Origin: Clostridia bacterium
GTDB taxonomy: Bacteria > Bacillota > Clostridia > Christensenellales > Borkfalkiaceae
NCBI GenBank assembly: GCA_017467275.1
Contig: JAFTSN010000001.1
Span: 271,700-335,699, forward strand
Reading direction: 5' to 3'
Length of the DNA: 64,000 bases
Below the pieces are notes generated by a model that was not told the DNA's origin, did not search any database, and saw nothing but the letters and a program-made list of their open reading frames with translations. Positions 9,322 through 18,329 of the stretch are shown one piece after another (within the stretch, counting starts at the first letter, position 1; the number at the start of each line of letters is the position of its first letter). The translations under genes were made by a program, and so were the position numbers.

Positions 9322-9377
9322 AAGGACAAGAAAAACGCCTTTCCCAAAAAACAGGGAAGGGCGTTTTTGTCCTTTTT
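9322..9377 (+). terminator. Terminator after the NitT/TauT-type importer
   Basis: Long stem AAAAACGCCTTTCCC (9331-9345) with GGGAAGGGCGTTTTT (9354-9368), one G-U pair, then TTTTTTT. It may also serve the convergent ATPase-FtsX gene. Confidence 0.75.
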
Positions 9378-12032
9378 TTACTCTGTGCGAAGCGCAACGA
9401 CGGGATCCTTCTTTGCCGCCGCCGACGCAGGAATCAAGCCCGATATCAGGGTCAGCACAATACTCACCGCGACCATGATAAGCGCCGAAGTAAAGGGCAG
9501 AGACGCTAGCGTCGCAATTCCCGTGAGCGAACCTAACAGCGCGTTGATGCCAAACGACAAGAGATAGGTGACCGCCACGCCGAACACGCCCGAGGACAGA
9601 CCGATGATAAAGGTTTCCGCGTTGAACAGGTTCTTGATATCCCGCTTTCTCGCACCGCAGGCGCGTAGCACGCCGATCTCCTTTGTCCGCTCCACGACCG
9701 ACACGTAGGTGATAATCCCGATCATGACGGACGAAACGACGAGCGAGATCGCTGTGAACGCCACCAAAACATAGGTAACCGCATCGAGAATCTGCTGCAC
9801 CATGCTCATCATGAGCCCGATCGTATCCGTGTAAGTGATCTTCTCGGCGGTGTCGTGGGTCTCGTTCCAATAATCGAGCTTATCCAAAATCTTCTCTTTC
9901 GCCTCGAAATCCTTGGGATAGAAAGAAATCGAGGTGTAGGTATCCAGTCCACCGACCGTCCTTAAAACGCTCGTTTGATCGTAAGTGAAGCGGATCCCTG
10001 ACATTCCGAAATAACTGTCCACCTGTTCATGGGTATAATAGTGCTCGTCAAGGTGCGCTGCAGGCGAAAGACGGAAAGTATATCCGCCCATGGGGTGGGC
10101 GTTCGCTTCGTCCGTCATCCATTTCACGAGCTTAGACGCCATATTCTTGGCAAGATATTTATCCACGAGACCTTCCGTGATATTTAAGCCGCTTGAAAGA
10201 CAGCCGTAATTCATATCCTCTTTCAGTCTCAAAATTCCCGAAACCTTGATCTTTACGCCCTCTTCCTCCGTCACGGAAAGATTCTCTCGCTCGCCGCGAT
10301 AGGTGAACGGGTGCTGCGGGCTTCCGGGCGCGGTCTCCTCATAGACCGAATCGTTATAATAGAGAACGAACTCTTTTTCGAGCACGTCTTTGAAATCGAT
10401 CGTGGCGTATTTTTCGCTGTTCGTCTCGCCAAGGTCAAAAAGGGAAAGGAAATCGGGCTCGTCGATAAACCCGAGGCGCGCCAACATCAAATCGCTGGCG
10501 TCGTTGTTCCCGCCAATGACGAGCACCGCCTCGTTTTCACTCTTCGGGAACGTTCCCTCAATCACGTCGTACTGACTGCGAACGTATTTGCCGAAGCTCT
10601 CATCCGAAAAATCTGTTGTCCCGGGCATCTTATGCACGACGCTTCCAAGATATTCGACAAGATACGTGATCGACTCGTAGCCCGCGGCATGTTTGGTCAA
10701 TTCGCTTTGATAGAAGCTCTTGAGCGAGGACAAAGACATATACTGCGTTTTCAATTCCTCTGCCGTCGTGCCCGTCACCACACTCGTGAACAGATTATCC
10801 GACAGCTCTGTCCCATAGCCGTACTGTATCGCCGAACAAAGCTCGTCGCCGATCTCCGTTTCGATATATTCGATATACTCGTCGGAGAGGTTGTTTTTCA
10901 CGGTCATCCCCTTGGCGATCTTGGTCAAAAGGGAATTGACGTAAATCTTATCGTCTAGCTCGGAAAGCTCGGGCATATCGTCCATGGACGAGGACATGCC
11001 CATCATGATGGAGTTAACGTCCATCGCCGTCTCCGAAATCTGCAAGGGATAATAGGAGAGCATATCCTCCTCGGTGTGACGGATATAAGCATTAAAGCCG
11101 TTGGAGAGCGCGAGGACCAGACAAACGCTGATAATCCCGATGCTTCCCGCGATCGAGGTGACGACCGTGCGCCCCTTTTTCGCCACCAAATTTCTTGCGC
11201 TCAAGCCAAGAGACGTGCCGTAGCTCATCGCCGCCTTTTCCCGCCCGCGAAGCTTCTCTTTCTCTATTTTCGCCCGCTTCCACGCGCGCATATTTTCTTC
11301 CGTCCAGCCCTTTCCTTTCAGCTTCTCCAAAAGCTGCTCTCTTTCTGACGTGCCGTCATAGGGATTGGAGTCGGCGACAACCAAGCCGTCCTTAAGCTCG
11401 ACAATACGGGTCGCATACTGCTCGGCAAGCTCAGGGTTGTGCGTAACCATAATAACAAGTCTTTCCCCCGCAATCTCGCGGATAAGATCCATAATCTGCA
11501 CGCTGGTTTTACTATCCAACGCGCCCGTCGGCTCGTCGGCGAGCAAAATTTCGGGATTGTTGACGAGCGCACGCGCGATCGCCACCCTTTGCATCTGTCC
11601 ACCCGAAAGCTGATTGGGCTTTTTATTGATCTCCTCTTTCAGCCCGACGCGGTAAAGCGCTTCCTTTGCCCTGCGGCGGCGCTCGGCTTTGGAGATGCCC
11701 GCGATCGTTAAGGCAAGCTCAACGTTCCCCAAAACCGTCTGGTGCGGAATGAGGTTATAGGATTGGAATACAAATCCGATCCTGTGGTTTCTGTAGACGT
11801 CCCAATCGCGGTCCTTATAGTCTTTCGTGGAAACGCCGCGGATAATAAGATCGCCCGACGTGTAATGATCGAGCCCGCCGATAATATTGAGCAGGGTCGT
11901 TTTCCCGCAGCCCGAAGCCCCGAGAATGCAGACGAATTCGTTAGAGCGGAACTCGAGCGAAACGCCGCGAAGTGCGGGCACTTTCGTTCCCGCCGCCTCG
12001 TAATCCTTTTTGATGTCGTTGAGCTTTAACAT
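9378..12032 (-). CDS. MacB-like ABC transporter: ATPase fused to FtsX permease
   Basis: 884-aa fusion. Residues 1-225 are a LolD/MacB-type ATPase (Walker A GASGCGKT, signature LSGGQMQR, Walker B ILLADEPTGALD). A charged linker leads to one transmembrane helix at about 285-310, then a roughly 430-residue extracytoplasmic domain, then three helices with the FtsX motif 'ERTKEIGVLRACGARKRDI'. As in MacB, a homodimer would be the working unit. Without an outer membrane it more likely drives a mechanical task or peptide handling at the cell surface than tripartite efflux. The marR gene lies directly upstream on the same strand with a hairpin between, suggesting a stress-inducible operon. Confidence 0.88.
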   Translation of the reverse strand: MLKLNDIKKDYEAAGTKVPALRGVSLEFRSNEFVCILGASGCGKTTLLNIIGGLDHYTSGDLIIRGVSTKDYKDRDWDVYRNHRIGFVFQSYNLIPHQTVLGNVELALTIAGISKAERRRRAKEALYRVGLKEEINKKPNQLSGGQMQRVAIARALVNNPEILLADEPTGALDSKTSVQIMDLIREIAGERLVIMVTHNPELAEQYATRIVELKDGLVVADSNPYDGTSEREQLLEKLKGKGWTEENMRAWKRAKIEKEKLRGREKAAMSYGTSLGLSARNLVAKKGRTVVTSIAGSIGIISVCLVLALSNGFNAYIRHTEEDMLSYYPLQISETAMDVNSIMMGMSSSMDDMPELSELDDKIYVNSLLTKIAKGMTVKNNLSDEYIEYIETEIGDELCSAIQYGYGTELSDNLFTSVVTGTTAEELKTQYMSLSSLKSFYQSELTKHAAGYESITYLVEYLGSVVHKMPGTTDFSDESFGKYVRSQYDVIEGTFPKSENEAVLVIGGNNDASDLMLARLGFIDEPDFLSLFDLGETNSEKYATIDFKDVLEKEFVLYYNDSVYEETAPGSPQHPFTYRGERENLSVTEEEGVKIKVSGILRLKEDMNYGCLSSGLNITEGLVDKYLAKNMASKLVKWMTDEANAHPMGGYTFRLSPAAHLDEHYYTHEQVDSYFGMSGIRFTYDQTSVLRTVGGLDTYTSISFYPKDFEAKEKILDKLDYWNETHDTAEKITYTDTIGLMMSMVQQILDAVTYVLVAFTAISLVVSSVMIGIITYVSVVERTKEIGVLRACGARKRDIKNLFNAETFIIGLSSGVFGVAVTYLLSFGINALLGSLTGIATLASLPFTSALIMVAVSIVLTLISGLIPASAAAKKDPVVALRTE

Positions 12033-12082
12033 AGTTCTTTTCTGTTCCTTTGATCAGTTTAGCCCTTAAATAAACATTTTCG

Positions 12083-12119
12083 CGAAAGAAAGCGGAAAAA
12101 CTTCCGCCTTTTTCTTTCG
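12083..12119 (-). terminator. Hairpin between marR and the ATPase-FtsX gene (attenuator or terminator)
   Basis: Stem CGAAAGAAA/TTTCTTTCG (12083-12091, 12111-12119) extended by GCGGAA/TTCCGC. Downstream T content on the minus strand is moderate, so partial termination between regulator and transporter is plausible. Confidence 0.55.
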
Positions 12120-12127
12120 TATATGCC

Positions 12128-12598
12128 TTATTTTTTCATTTCCGTCAAAACGGCGAAAAATTCATTATAGAGACGGAAGAGCTCGTCGAGCTTTTCTTCC
12201 CCGAATCTTTCAACCACCTCGCCGATAAATTCGCAATAGTGTTCCTTTTCTTTCCGATAAGCTTCCTCTGCCTTTTCCGAAAGCTCAATATAGGCGATTT
12301 TACGGTCAATCTCATCAGCGACGCGACGCACAACGCCGCGCGCCTCAAGCTTGTTGACCATTTGCGAGACCGCGGAACGCGTGATACCGAGACGCTTGGC
12401 AAGCTGTGTGGAAATAATGCGTTTCCCCTCATAGTTCGCCATGATCACTTCGCCCAAGAGCCGCATTTCGGAATTATTGAATTGCGAGCGAATTTTCGTG
12501 AAAGCCATACCTTCCGTCTTTTTAAAGATCGAAAAGACCTTTCCAAGATACTCCTCGTTTTTTGTCTTTGCAACGGATTCTTTACCCATGTCAGCCAT
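12128..12598 (-). CDS. MarR-family transcriptional regulator
   Basis: 156-aa winged-helix repressor of the MarR family: 'STQLAKRLGITRSAVSQMVNKLEARGVV' is the recognition helix-turn-helix and 'VADEIDRKIAYIELSEKAEEAY' the wing. The ATG at 12598 is preferred over the GTG at 12607 because GAGGTG lies 6 nt upstream of it. A palindrome overlaps the predicted transcription start (12640-12656). It precedes a MacB-like transporter, the usual MarR-efflux pairing. Confidence 0.9.
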   Translation of the reverse strand: MADMGKESVAKTKNEEYLGKVFSIFKKTEGMAFTKIRSQFNNSEMRLLGEVIMANYEGKRIISTQLAKRLGITRSAVSQMVNKLEARGVVRRVADEIDRKIAYIELSEKAEEAYRKEKEHYCEFIGEVVERFGEEKLDELFRLYNEFFAVLTEMKK

Positions 12599-12639
12599 AA
12601 AATTCACCTCGTTTTTCCGTTTTTCGTAAAAATGCTTTC

Positions 12640-12690
12640 GTAAAACCCTTTTACGCTTAAAATTATGCCATTAACTCACTCAATTGTCAA
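12640..12690 (-). promoter_or_regulatory. marR promoter with candidate operator
   Basis: Minus strand TTGACA (12690-12685), 17 bp, CATAAT (12667-12662). Just downstream, at the expected start of transcription, lies the perfect palindrome CGTAAAA-CCC-TTTTACG (12640-12656), with a further direct copy of CGTAAAA at 12626-12632. This suits autorepression. Confidence 0.7.
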
Positions 12691-12788
12691 GAGTTTAAAT
12701 GGGTATATTTTCACTTTTCACTATATTTTCATTTCCCTCACTTCTCTTTTTAAAGCAACGAATTTTCCCGTTTTCCCTTGTAAAAGAG

Positions 12789-12818
12789 TTGTCAAACGGG
12801 TATCAGGTGTGATAAAAT
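12789..12818 (+). promoter_or_regulatory. Promoter of the first M18 aminopeptidase
   Basis: TTGTCA (12789-12794), 18 bp, TAAAAT (12813-12818), followed by GGAGG 5 nt before the ATG at 12847. Confidence 0.65.
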
Positions 12819-12846
12819 AAAGAAAAGTGCATTTTCGGAGGCATCT

Positions 12847-14121
12847 ATGCAAAATCTCATTCAGTTTTTGAAAAACTCTCCAACGGCTTATCAAGCCGTT
12901 TCGGAAACGGAAATATTTTTAAAAGACAACGGCTTTGAAAAGCTTTCGGAAACGGAGGATTGGACCTTGACCGAGGGCGGGAAATACTACGTCGTGAGGA
13001 ACAGCAGCAGCCTGATTGCCTTTAAGGTGGGCTCCTTGGACCGTTTTTCTTTCCGCGTGGTCGCTTCCCACACCGACTCCCCCGCGCTCAAGCTCAAGGA
13101 GAATGCGGCAACCTTGCAAGGTAAATACGCCAAACTCAACGCCGAAACCTACGGCGGCGGAATCTGGTATAGCTTTTTCGACCGCCCTTTAAAGATTGCG
13201 GGTCGCGTCGTCACGCTTGAAAACGGCACGCTTAAAACCCGAAACGCCCTCTCCTCGTTCAGCGTCGTTATCCCCTCGCTTGCCGTTCACATGAACCGCG
13301 GGGTGAACGAAGGCTTTTCCGTCAACGCGCAAACCGATCTTCAGCCCCTCTACGCTCTCGCAGAGAGCGGTGCGCCCGATTTTCTCGAGGAATTTAAAGG
13401 CGCGGGCGAGCTCGTCTCCTACGATTTATACCTCGTCAACGCCGAATCCCCCTATTCTTTCGGCTTAAACGGCGAATTTTTGGCTTCGCCCCGCATCGAT
13501 AATTTAACGAGCGCACGCTCCTCAATCGAAGCGCTCGTTTCCAGCGCGGACGGTCAAGGCGTCTGCGTGGCGGCACTCTTCGACAACGAAGAGGTGGGCA
13601 GTCAAACTCTGCAAGGCGCGGGCGGCGACTTCCTCGAAAATACCCTCCGTCGCGTTTCCTACGCACTCAAATTTGACGACAGCGAATATTATAAGGCGCT
13701 TGCGGGTTCCTTTGTGATTTCCCTCGACAACGCGCACGCCATGCACCCCAACCACCCCGAAAAATCCGACCCCACCAACACGACCGTGCTCGGCGGCGGC
13801 GTGGTGATCAAGGCGCATGCCAACAAGGCGTATACCACGGACGCCCTTTCCTCTGCCGTCGTTAAGACGGTGTTCGATAAGGCGGGCGTGAAATATCAGA
13901 CCTTCTTCAATCGCTCGGATATGCGTAGTGGCGGCACGCTCGGCGCGATCTCGCTCGGGCACGTCGGGGTCATGAGCGCCGATTTGGGGCTTGCGCAGCT
14001 CGCCATGCACTCGGCGACGGAATGTATCGCAAAGAGCGACTATTTAGAGCTCGTCAACGGGCTGACCGCCTATTATTCCTCGGATATCGTCGTGACCGAC
14101 GGCGGGGTATGCGTCGAATAA
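12847..14121 (+). CDS. M18 family aminopeptidase (ApeB/DAP-like)
   Basis: 424-aa cytosolic zinc aminopeptidase, normal length for the aspartyl-aminopeptidase-like branch. Metal ligands and catalytic residues are visible in 'VASHTDSPALK', 'FDNEEVGSQT', 'DNAHAMHPNHPEK' and the C-terminal 'AMHSATECI'. It releases N-terminal (often acidic) residues from peptides. It faces a second M18 enzyme tail to tail, with a shared terminator between, and may act with the oligopeptide importer at 25-33 kb in using peptides. Confidence 0.93.
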   Translation: MQNLIQFLKNSPTAYQAVSETEIFLKDNGFEKLSETEDWTLTEGGKYYVVRNSSSLIAFKVGSLDRFSFRVVASHTDSPALKLKENAATLQGKYAKLNAETYGGGIWYSFFDRPLKIAGRVVTLENGTLKTRNALSSFSVVIPSLAVHMNRGVNEGFSVNAQTDLQPLYALAESGAPDFLEEFKGAGELVSYDLYLVNAESPYSFGLNGEFLASPRIDNLTSARSSIEALVSSADGQGVCVAALFDNEEVGSQTLQGAGGDFLENTLRRVSYALKFDDSEYYKALAGSFVISLDNAHAMHPNHPEKSDPTNTTVLGGGVVIKAHANKAYTTDALSSAVVKTVFDKAGVKYQTFFNRSDMRSGGTLGAISLGHVGVMSADLGLAQLAMHSATECIAKSDYLELVNGLTAYYSSDIVVTDGGVCVE

Positions 14122-14145
14122 GACCAAGACCTTCAAAAAAATTTT

Positions 14146-14178
14146 CGGGCTGTTGCAATTCGCAACAGCCCGTATTTT
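14146..14178. terminator. Terminator between the convergent aminopeptidase genes
   Basis: Perfect 11-bp stem CGGGCTGTTGC/GCAACAGCCCG (14146-14156, 14162-14172), 5-nt loop, A-tract on the left and T-tract on the right, usable in both directions. Confidence 0.85.
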
Positions 14179-14180
14179 AT

Positions 14181-15557
14181 TTATTTGATAAACGCCCTGA
14201 ACGCACGGTATGCCTCATAAAGATCGGCTTTGGAAATGACCTCGTAAGGCGAATGCATGGAAATGACGGGAACACCGATATCCACCGTGTCGATATTCAT
14301 TTTTGCGATGAATTTCGCCACCGTGCCGCCGCCGCCCATATCCACTCTGCCGAGCTCACCCGTCTGCCAGATCACGCCCTCGTCGCTAAACATTTTCCGA
14401 ACCTCGCCGACAAACTCCGCCGACGCGTCGTTAGAACCGCCTTTGCCCCTTGAGCCCGTAAACTTGGTAAGCCCCGCGCCGCAGGAGAGGTAGGTTGAAT
14501 TAAGCGGCTCGCAGACGTCGCGGAAGTTGGGATCGTAGCCCGCGTTCACGTCCGCAGAAAGGCACTTTGAGTTGGCTCTGACCGCCGCAGGAGACGCGCC
14601 GAACGCCCTCGCAATCTCGTCGATCAGATCGTTTAAAAGAACGCTCTGCATGCCCGTGTTGCCTTCACTGCCGATCTCCTCTTTGTCCGCCAACACAACC
14701 AGGACGGTGTGCTTTTCCGAGGTCTCGTCGAAAAGAGCGGTGTAGGCAGGATAGGAGCAAACTCTGTCGTCGTGACCGTATGCCGCCATAAGGGCACGGT
14801 CAAACCCGATATCCCGCGCCTTAAACGCAGGCACGAGCGACAATTCCGCACTCAAGAAATCCTCTTCCTTTATGCCGTATTTCTCGTTTAAAATGTGCAG
14901 GAGATTCTCCTTGACCGTCTTATCCTTATCGTCCTCTGCCGCCACGTAAGGGATATTCCCAAGCCAAATATTGAGGTCCTCGCCGCCGAGCCCTTCTCCC
15001 AAAGGCTTTGCATTTTGCTTTGCCGCAAGATGGGGCAAAAGATCGCTTATGTAGAACACGGGATCGCTCTCGTCCTCGCCGATCTTCACTTCAACCTTGC
15101 TCCCGTCCGCTTTCACAACGGAGCCGTGGAGCGCAAGAGGAATCGCCGCCCACTGATATTTGCGAATCCCGCCATAGTAGTGTGTCTTGGCAAACGCGAT
15201 ACCTTCCGCTTCATAGAGGGGCACCTGCTTCAAATCCACTCTCGGACTGTCAATATGCGAAGCGATCACGCGTACGCCGTACTCTCCCACGTCCTCGTTC
15301 CCCACGCGAATGAGGAAAATGTTCTTGCCGCGGTTATTATAATAGACCTTGTCGCCCGCCTGAAGCTTCATGCCAAACTTAAAGGGCTTATAGCCGTTCT
15401 TTTTCGCTTCCTCCTCTACGAACACGCACGCCTCGCGCTCCGTTTTCGCCTCGTCGATAAAGGTCCTGTAGCCCTCCGCGTAAGCGAAGATTTTTTCCAT
15501 TTTCTCCTTGTCTGCGGTCTCGTAGACGTTGGTTCTCTTGTATGCCAATTCACTCAT
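14181..15557 (-). CDS. M18 family aminopeptidase 1
   Basis: 458-aa zinc aminopeptidase of the second M18 branch (aminopeptidase I type, with the longer N-terminus 'YKRTNVYETADKEKMEKIFA'). Metal and catalytic motifs: 'VIASHIDSPR', 'LADKEEIGSEG', 'SADVNAGYDPN' and 'VISMHSPYEVI'. It is the last gene of the nadA-smsC-smsB operon, 16 bp after smsB, with its own AAAGGAGAG site. The Fe-S neighbours do not explain why it sits there; shared transcription is the only visible link. Confidence 0.92.
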   Translation of the reverse strand: MSELAYKRTNVYETADKEKMEKIFAYAEGYRTFIDEAKTEREACVFVEEEAKKNGYKPFKFGMKLQAGDKVYYNNRGKNIFLIRVGNEDVGEYGVRVIASHIDSPRVDLKQVPLYEAEGIAFAKTHYYGGIRKYQWAAIPLALHGSVVKADGSKVEVKIGEDESDPVFYISDLLPHLAAKQNAKPLGEGLGGEDLNIWLGNIPYVAAEDDKDKTVKENLLHILNEKYGIKEEDFLSAELSLVPAFKARDIGFDRALMAAYGHDDRVCSYPAYTALFDETSEKHTVLVVLADKEEIGSEGNTGMQSVLLNDLIDEIARAFGASPAAVRANSKCLSADVNAGYDPNFRDVCEPLNSTYLSCGAGLTKFTGSRGKGGSNDASAEFVGEVRKMFSDEGVIWQTGELGRVDMGGGGTVAKFIAKMNIDTVDIGVPVISMHSPYEVISKADLYEAYRAFRAFIK

Positions 15558-15573
15558 GATATTCTCTCTCCTT

Positions 15574-16500
15574 TTATTGCAAAAATCCTTTAATGATCTG
15601 TTCTTCCGCTTCCTTTTCCGTAAGCCCGAGGGTCATCAGCTTAATGAGCTGCTCGCCCGCAATCTTACCGATCGCCGCCTCGTGAATAAGTTCCGCGTCA
15701 ATATCATTCGCCGAAAGGCAGGGTGCCGCCGTGACCGCCGCGTTCTCCATAATGATCGCGTCGCACTCGGTGTGACCGTGACAGGGCGCGTTGCCGTTCA
15801 TCGTCGAAACGAAATGCTGCTTGGATTCGCCCGCCGCGACTGATCTGGAAACGATGTTCGCACTTGAGCCCTCGCCGTTTAAATCGACCTGAAAATCGGT
15901 GTTAGCGACCTGCTTGCCGTGCGTGTAGATCTTCTCTTTCACAACAAGGCTCGCCCCCGCTTTAAGCTCGGCTTTGGTCACGCGTTCGGTGGAATCCACG
16001 CCCTTTATCTGCGTGCTTTCCATCTCCATATACGCCCCCTCCTCGAGGTAGACCACCGTCGTGGGATTCATGACGTTTTCCCCGTTTCCGTCCCCCTCGC
16101 CGTAGTGCTTTTCGACGTATTTAACCTTGGCGTTTTTGCCGACGTGGAACGCGTGAATCCCGTCGTGACGGGAGGTGACCTCCTTGCCGCCGCAATTATG
16201 GATGCCGCACCCCGCGACGATCACGACGTCCGCATTCTCGCCGACGTAGAAATCGTTATACACCATTTCCTGCCACCCCGCTTTACTCAAAATGACGGGA
16301 ATGTGCACGCTCTCGTTTTTTGTGTTGGGTTTGATAATGATATCAATGCCCTGTTTTCCGTCCGTTTTCGTCGCAATCTCGATATTTTCCGTCGAGCGTC
16401 TGCCCGCCGACGCACCGTTCTCGCGGATATTATACGCCCCCTCGGGCACTTCGTGTAAATCAGCTATTTTTTTGAGTAATTCTCTTTCAATTGCGTCCAT
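15574..16500 (-). CDS. SmsB: minimal SufB/SufD-like Fe-S scaffold
   Basis: 308-aa SufBD-fold protein, clearly shorter than SufB (about 470-495 aa) or SufD (about 420 aa). With the adjacent SufC-type ATPase it fits the SUF-like minimal system (SmsCB) described from anaerobes. The beta-helix core is visible as regular 'AVIVAGCGIHNCGG', 'HFVSTMNGNAPCHGHTECDAI' and 'LIHEAAIGKIAGEQLIKLMTLGLTEKEAEE'. Cys and His residues in these segments are candidate cluster ligands. It would assemble Fe-S clusters for clients such as NadA, encoded upstream in the same operon. No SufS, SufU or SufE is present in the window. Confidence 0.85.
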   Translation of the reverse strand: MDAIERELLKKIADLHEVPEGAYNIRENGASAGRRSTENIEIATKTDGKQGIDIIIKPNTKNESVHIPVILSKAGWQEMVYNDFYVGENADVVIVAGCGIHNCGGKEVTSRHDGIHAFHVGKNAKVKYVEKHYGEGDGNGENVMNPTTVVYLEEGAYMEMESTQIKGVDSTERVTKAELKAGASLVVKEKIYTHGKQVANTDFQVDLNGEGSSANIVSRSVAAGESKQHFVSTMNGNAPCHGHTECDAIIMENAAVTAAPCLSANDIDAELIHEAAIGKIAGEQLIKLMTLGLTEKEAEEQIIKGFLQ

Positions 16501-16510
16501 GCCCCTCTCC

Positions 16511-17230
16511 TTATAACTTATCCGTCAAAACCCGACAAGCTTCCGTGCCGAGAATGTGCGGCAACACTTCCTCGCGCTTACCGATCTTTTCAAGCTTACC
16601 GCCCGAAAGCACGATAATTTCGTCCGCAATATTGAGGATTCGTTCCTGATGGGAAATAATGAGGATATTCCCCTGCGTTTTTTCATGCATTTTCTTAAAG
16701 ACGTTGATGAGGTTTCCAAAGCTCCACAAATCAATACCCGCCTCGGGCTCGTCAAAAACGGACAGCTTGGTGCCTCGCGCCAAGATCGTCGCGATCTCGA
16801 TACGCTTCAATTCCCCGCCCGAAAGGGAGGAATTGACCTCACGGTCGATATAATCCCGCGCGCAAAGTCCCACCTCGGAAAGATAGGCGCACGCCTCGGA
16901 TATTTTCGTCTTCCGCCCCGCCGCGATGGAAATAAGATCGCGCACGGTCAAGCCCTTAAAGCGCACGGGCTGTTGGAACGCATAGGAAATTCCCCGCTTT
17001 GCCCGATCGGTCACGGAGAGCTCCGTGATGTCCTCTCCGTCGAAATAAATTTTGCCCGACGTGGGCTGGATAATGCCCGCAATCACTTTCGCCAGCGTAG
17101 ATTTCCCCCCGCCGTTGGGCCCCGTGATCGCCACAAACCGCTCGCTGACGGTCAGGCTCACGTCGTCAAGTATCTTCTTTTCACCCTGTTCGTCGTTTAC
17201 CTTATAGGTAACGTGTTCTAATGTTAACAT
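16511..17230 (-). CDS. SmsC/SufC-type ATPase for Fe-S assembly
   Basis: 239-aa soluble ABC ATPase of the SufC family. Walker A GPNGGGKS, signature LSGGELKR, Walker B LSVFDEPEAGID and switch His in 'IISHQER' are present. SufC-specific features are 'YAFQQPVRFKGLTV' and 'FDEPEAGIDLWSF'. It powers conformational change of the SmsB scaffold and has no membrane partner. It lies 10 bp upstream of smsB and 12 bp downstream of nadA. Confidence 0.9.
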   Translation of the reverse strand: MLTLEHVTYKVNDEQGEKKILDDVSLTVSERFVAITGPNGGGKSTLAKVIAGIIQPTSGKIYFDGEDITELSVTDRAKRGISYAFQQPVRFKGLTVRDLISIAAGRKTKISEACAYLSEVGLCARDYIDREVNSSLSGGELKRIEIATILARGTKLSVFDEPEAGIDLWSFGNLINVFKKMHEKTQGNILIISHQERILNIADEIIVLSGGKLEKIGKREEVLPHILGTEACRVLTDKL

Positions 17231-17242
17231 ATCTTCTTTTCC

Positions 17243-18157
17243 TTATTTTCCGTATGTAAGCATCTTATCGATGCACTTTCTCGCCTTTTCGACGAGCGCT
17301 CCGTCCAGCTCTACTTCCTCGCCTCCGCATTTTAAGAGGTGGTACACGTCAGAAAGGGAGGTCAGCTTCATGTCCGCGCAGATCAGCCCCTTGGAAAGCT
17401 GATAAAACCGCTTATCGGGACAATCGAAGCTCAAATGCTCGCAGACGGAGATCTCCGTTCCAACGATAAACTCCCTTTTTTCAGAAGCTTTGGCATAGTC
17501 GATAATCTCCTTGGTGGAGCCCACGCAATCGGCAAGCTCGATCACTTCCTTTTTGCATTCGGGGTGCACGAGCACGGCGGCATCGGGATGCAACGCCTTT
17601 GCCTTTAAAAGCTCCTCGCGCTTGACCGCCGCGTGCACGGGACAGCATCCGCGCATAAGGTGGACCGTCTTTTCGGGACACTTTTCCGCAACGTATGCGC
17701 CCAAATTGCAGTCGGGCACGAACAAGATCTCCTTTTGCGGCAGGCTTTTCACGATCCGAACGGCAGAAGAGCTCGTCACGCAGACGTCGCAAACGGCTTT
17801 GAGCTCCGCCGTGGTGTTCACGTAGGCAACGACCGCGCAATCGGGATACTTCTTCTTTTCCGCCAAGACCTCCTCGACGGATAATTGCTCCGCCATGGGA
17901 CAGCCCGCCCGAGGAGCGGATAAATACACCTTCTTTTCGGGAGAGAGAATTTTGACGGTCTCCGCCATGAAGCGCACGCCGCACATAATAACGCTCTTTT
18001 GCGGCGCCTTTGTTGCTTGCGTGGCGAGGGCGAAAGAATCGCCCGTGAAATCGGCGATCTCGGTCACGGCTTGGGATTGGTAGGTGTGTGCAAGTATGCA
18101 CACGTCCTTTTCCCGTTTAAGCCGCTCGATTTCCTTTTGCATTTCAAAAACTGTCAT
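17243..18157 (-). CDS. nadA: Quinolinate synthase A
   Basis: 304-aa cytosolic enzyme condensing iminoaspartate and dihydroxyacetone phosphate to quinolinate in de novo NAD synthesis. It carries an oxygen-sensitive [4Fe-4S] cluster. Likely cluster cysteines lie in 'APRAGCPMA', 'MRGCCPVH' and 'LICADMKLTSL'. Family signatures 'AHTYQ' and 'LVHPEC' are seen. nadB and nadC are not adjacent. It is first in an operon with the minimal Fe-S assembly pair, which suggests cluster supply on demand. Confidence 0.95.
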   Translation of the reverse strand: MTVFEMQKEIERLKREKDVCILAHTYQSQAVTEIADFTGDSFALATQATKAPQKSVIMCGVRFMAETVKILSPEKKVYLSAPRAGCPMAEQLSVEEVLAEKKKYPDCAVVAYVNTTAELKAVCDVCVTSSSAVRIVKSLPQKEILFVPDCNLGAYVAEKCPEKTVHLMRGCCPVHAAVKREELLKAKALHPDAAVLVHPECKKEVIELADCVGSTKEIIDYAKASEKREFIVGTEISVCEHLSFDCPDKRFYQLSKGLICADMKLTSLSDVYHLLKCGGEEVELDGALVEKARKCIDKMLTYGK

Positions 18158-18210
18158 TCCGTTTTCTTCCTTTGTTTCGGACTATCCTTTTCCCGAGCTT
18201 ATCAGACCCG

Positions 18211-18267
18211 TTTATTATACCACATCAAAAAAGAAAAGTAAAACAAATTCGTCTTACTTTTCTTTTT
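18211..18267 (-). terminator. Terminator of the galE/metallopeptidase operon, next to the nadA -10 box
   Basis: 14-bp stem TTACTTTTCTTTTT with its complement (18228-18241, 18254-18267), ending in a T-run on the minus strand. A TATAAT -10 box for nadA (18217-18212 region) follows at once, without a good -35. Confidence 0.6.
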
Positions 18268-18329
18268 ACCCGTTTTTTCTCTTACTCAAACGGATTTTTA
18301 CCAATTATTCCTCCGTTCTTATCACCCGA

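Noticed and set aside
17243-18157. Complete de novo NAD operon (nadABC)
   Set aside because: Only nadA is present; the neighbours are Fe-S assembly genes.
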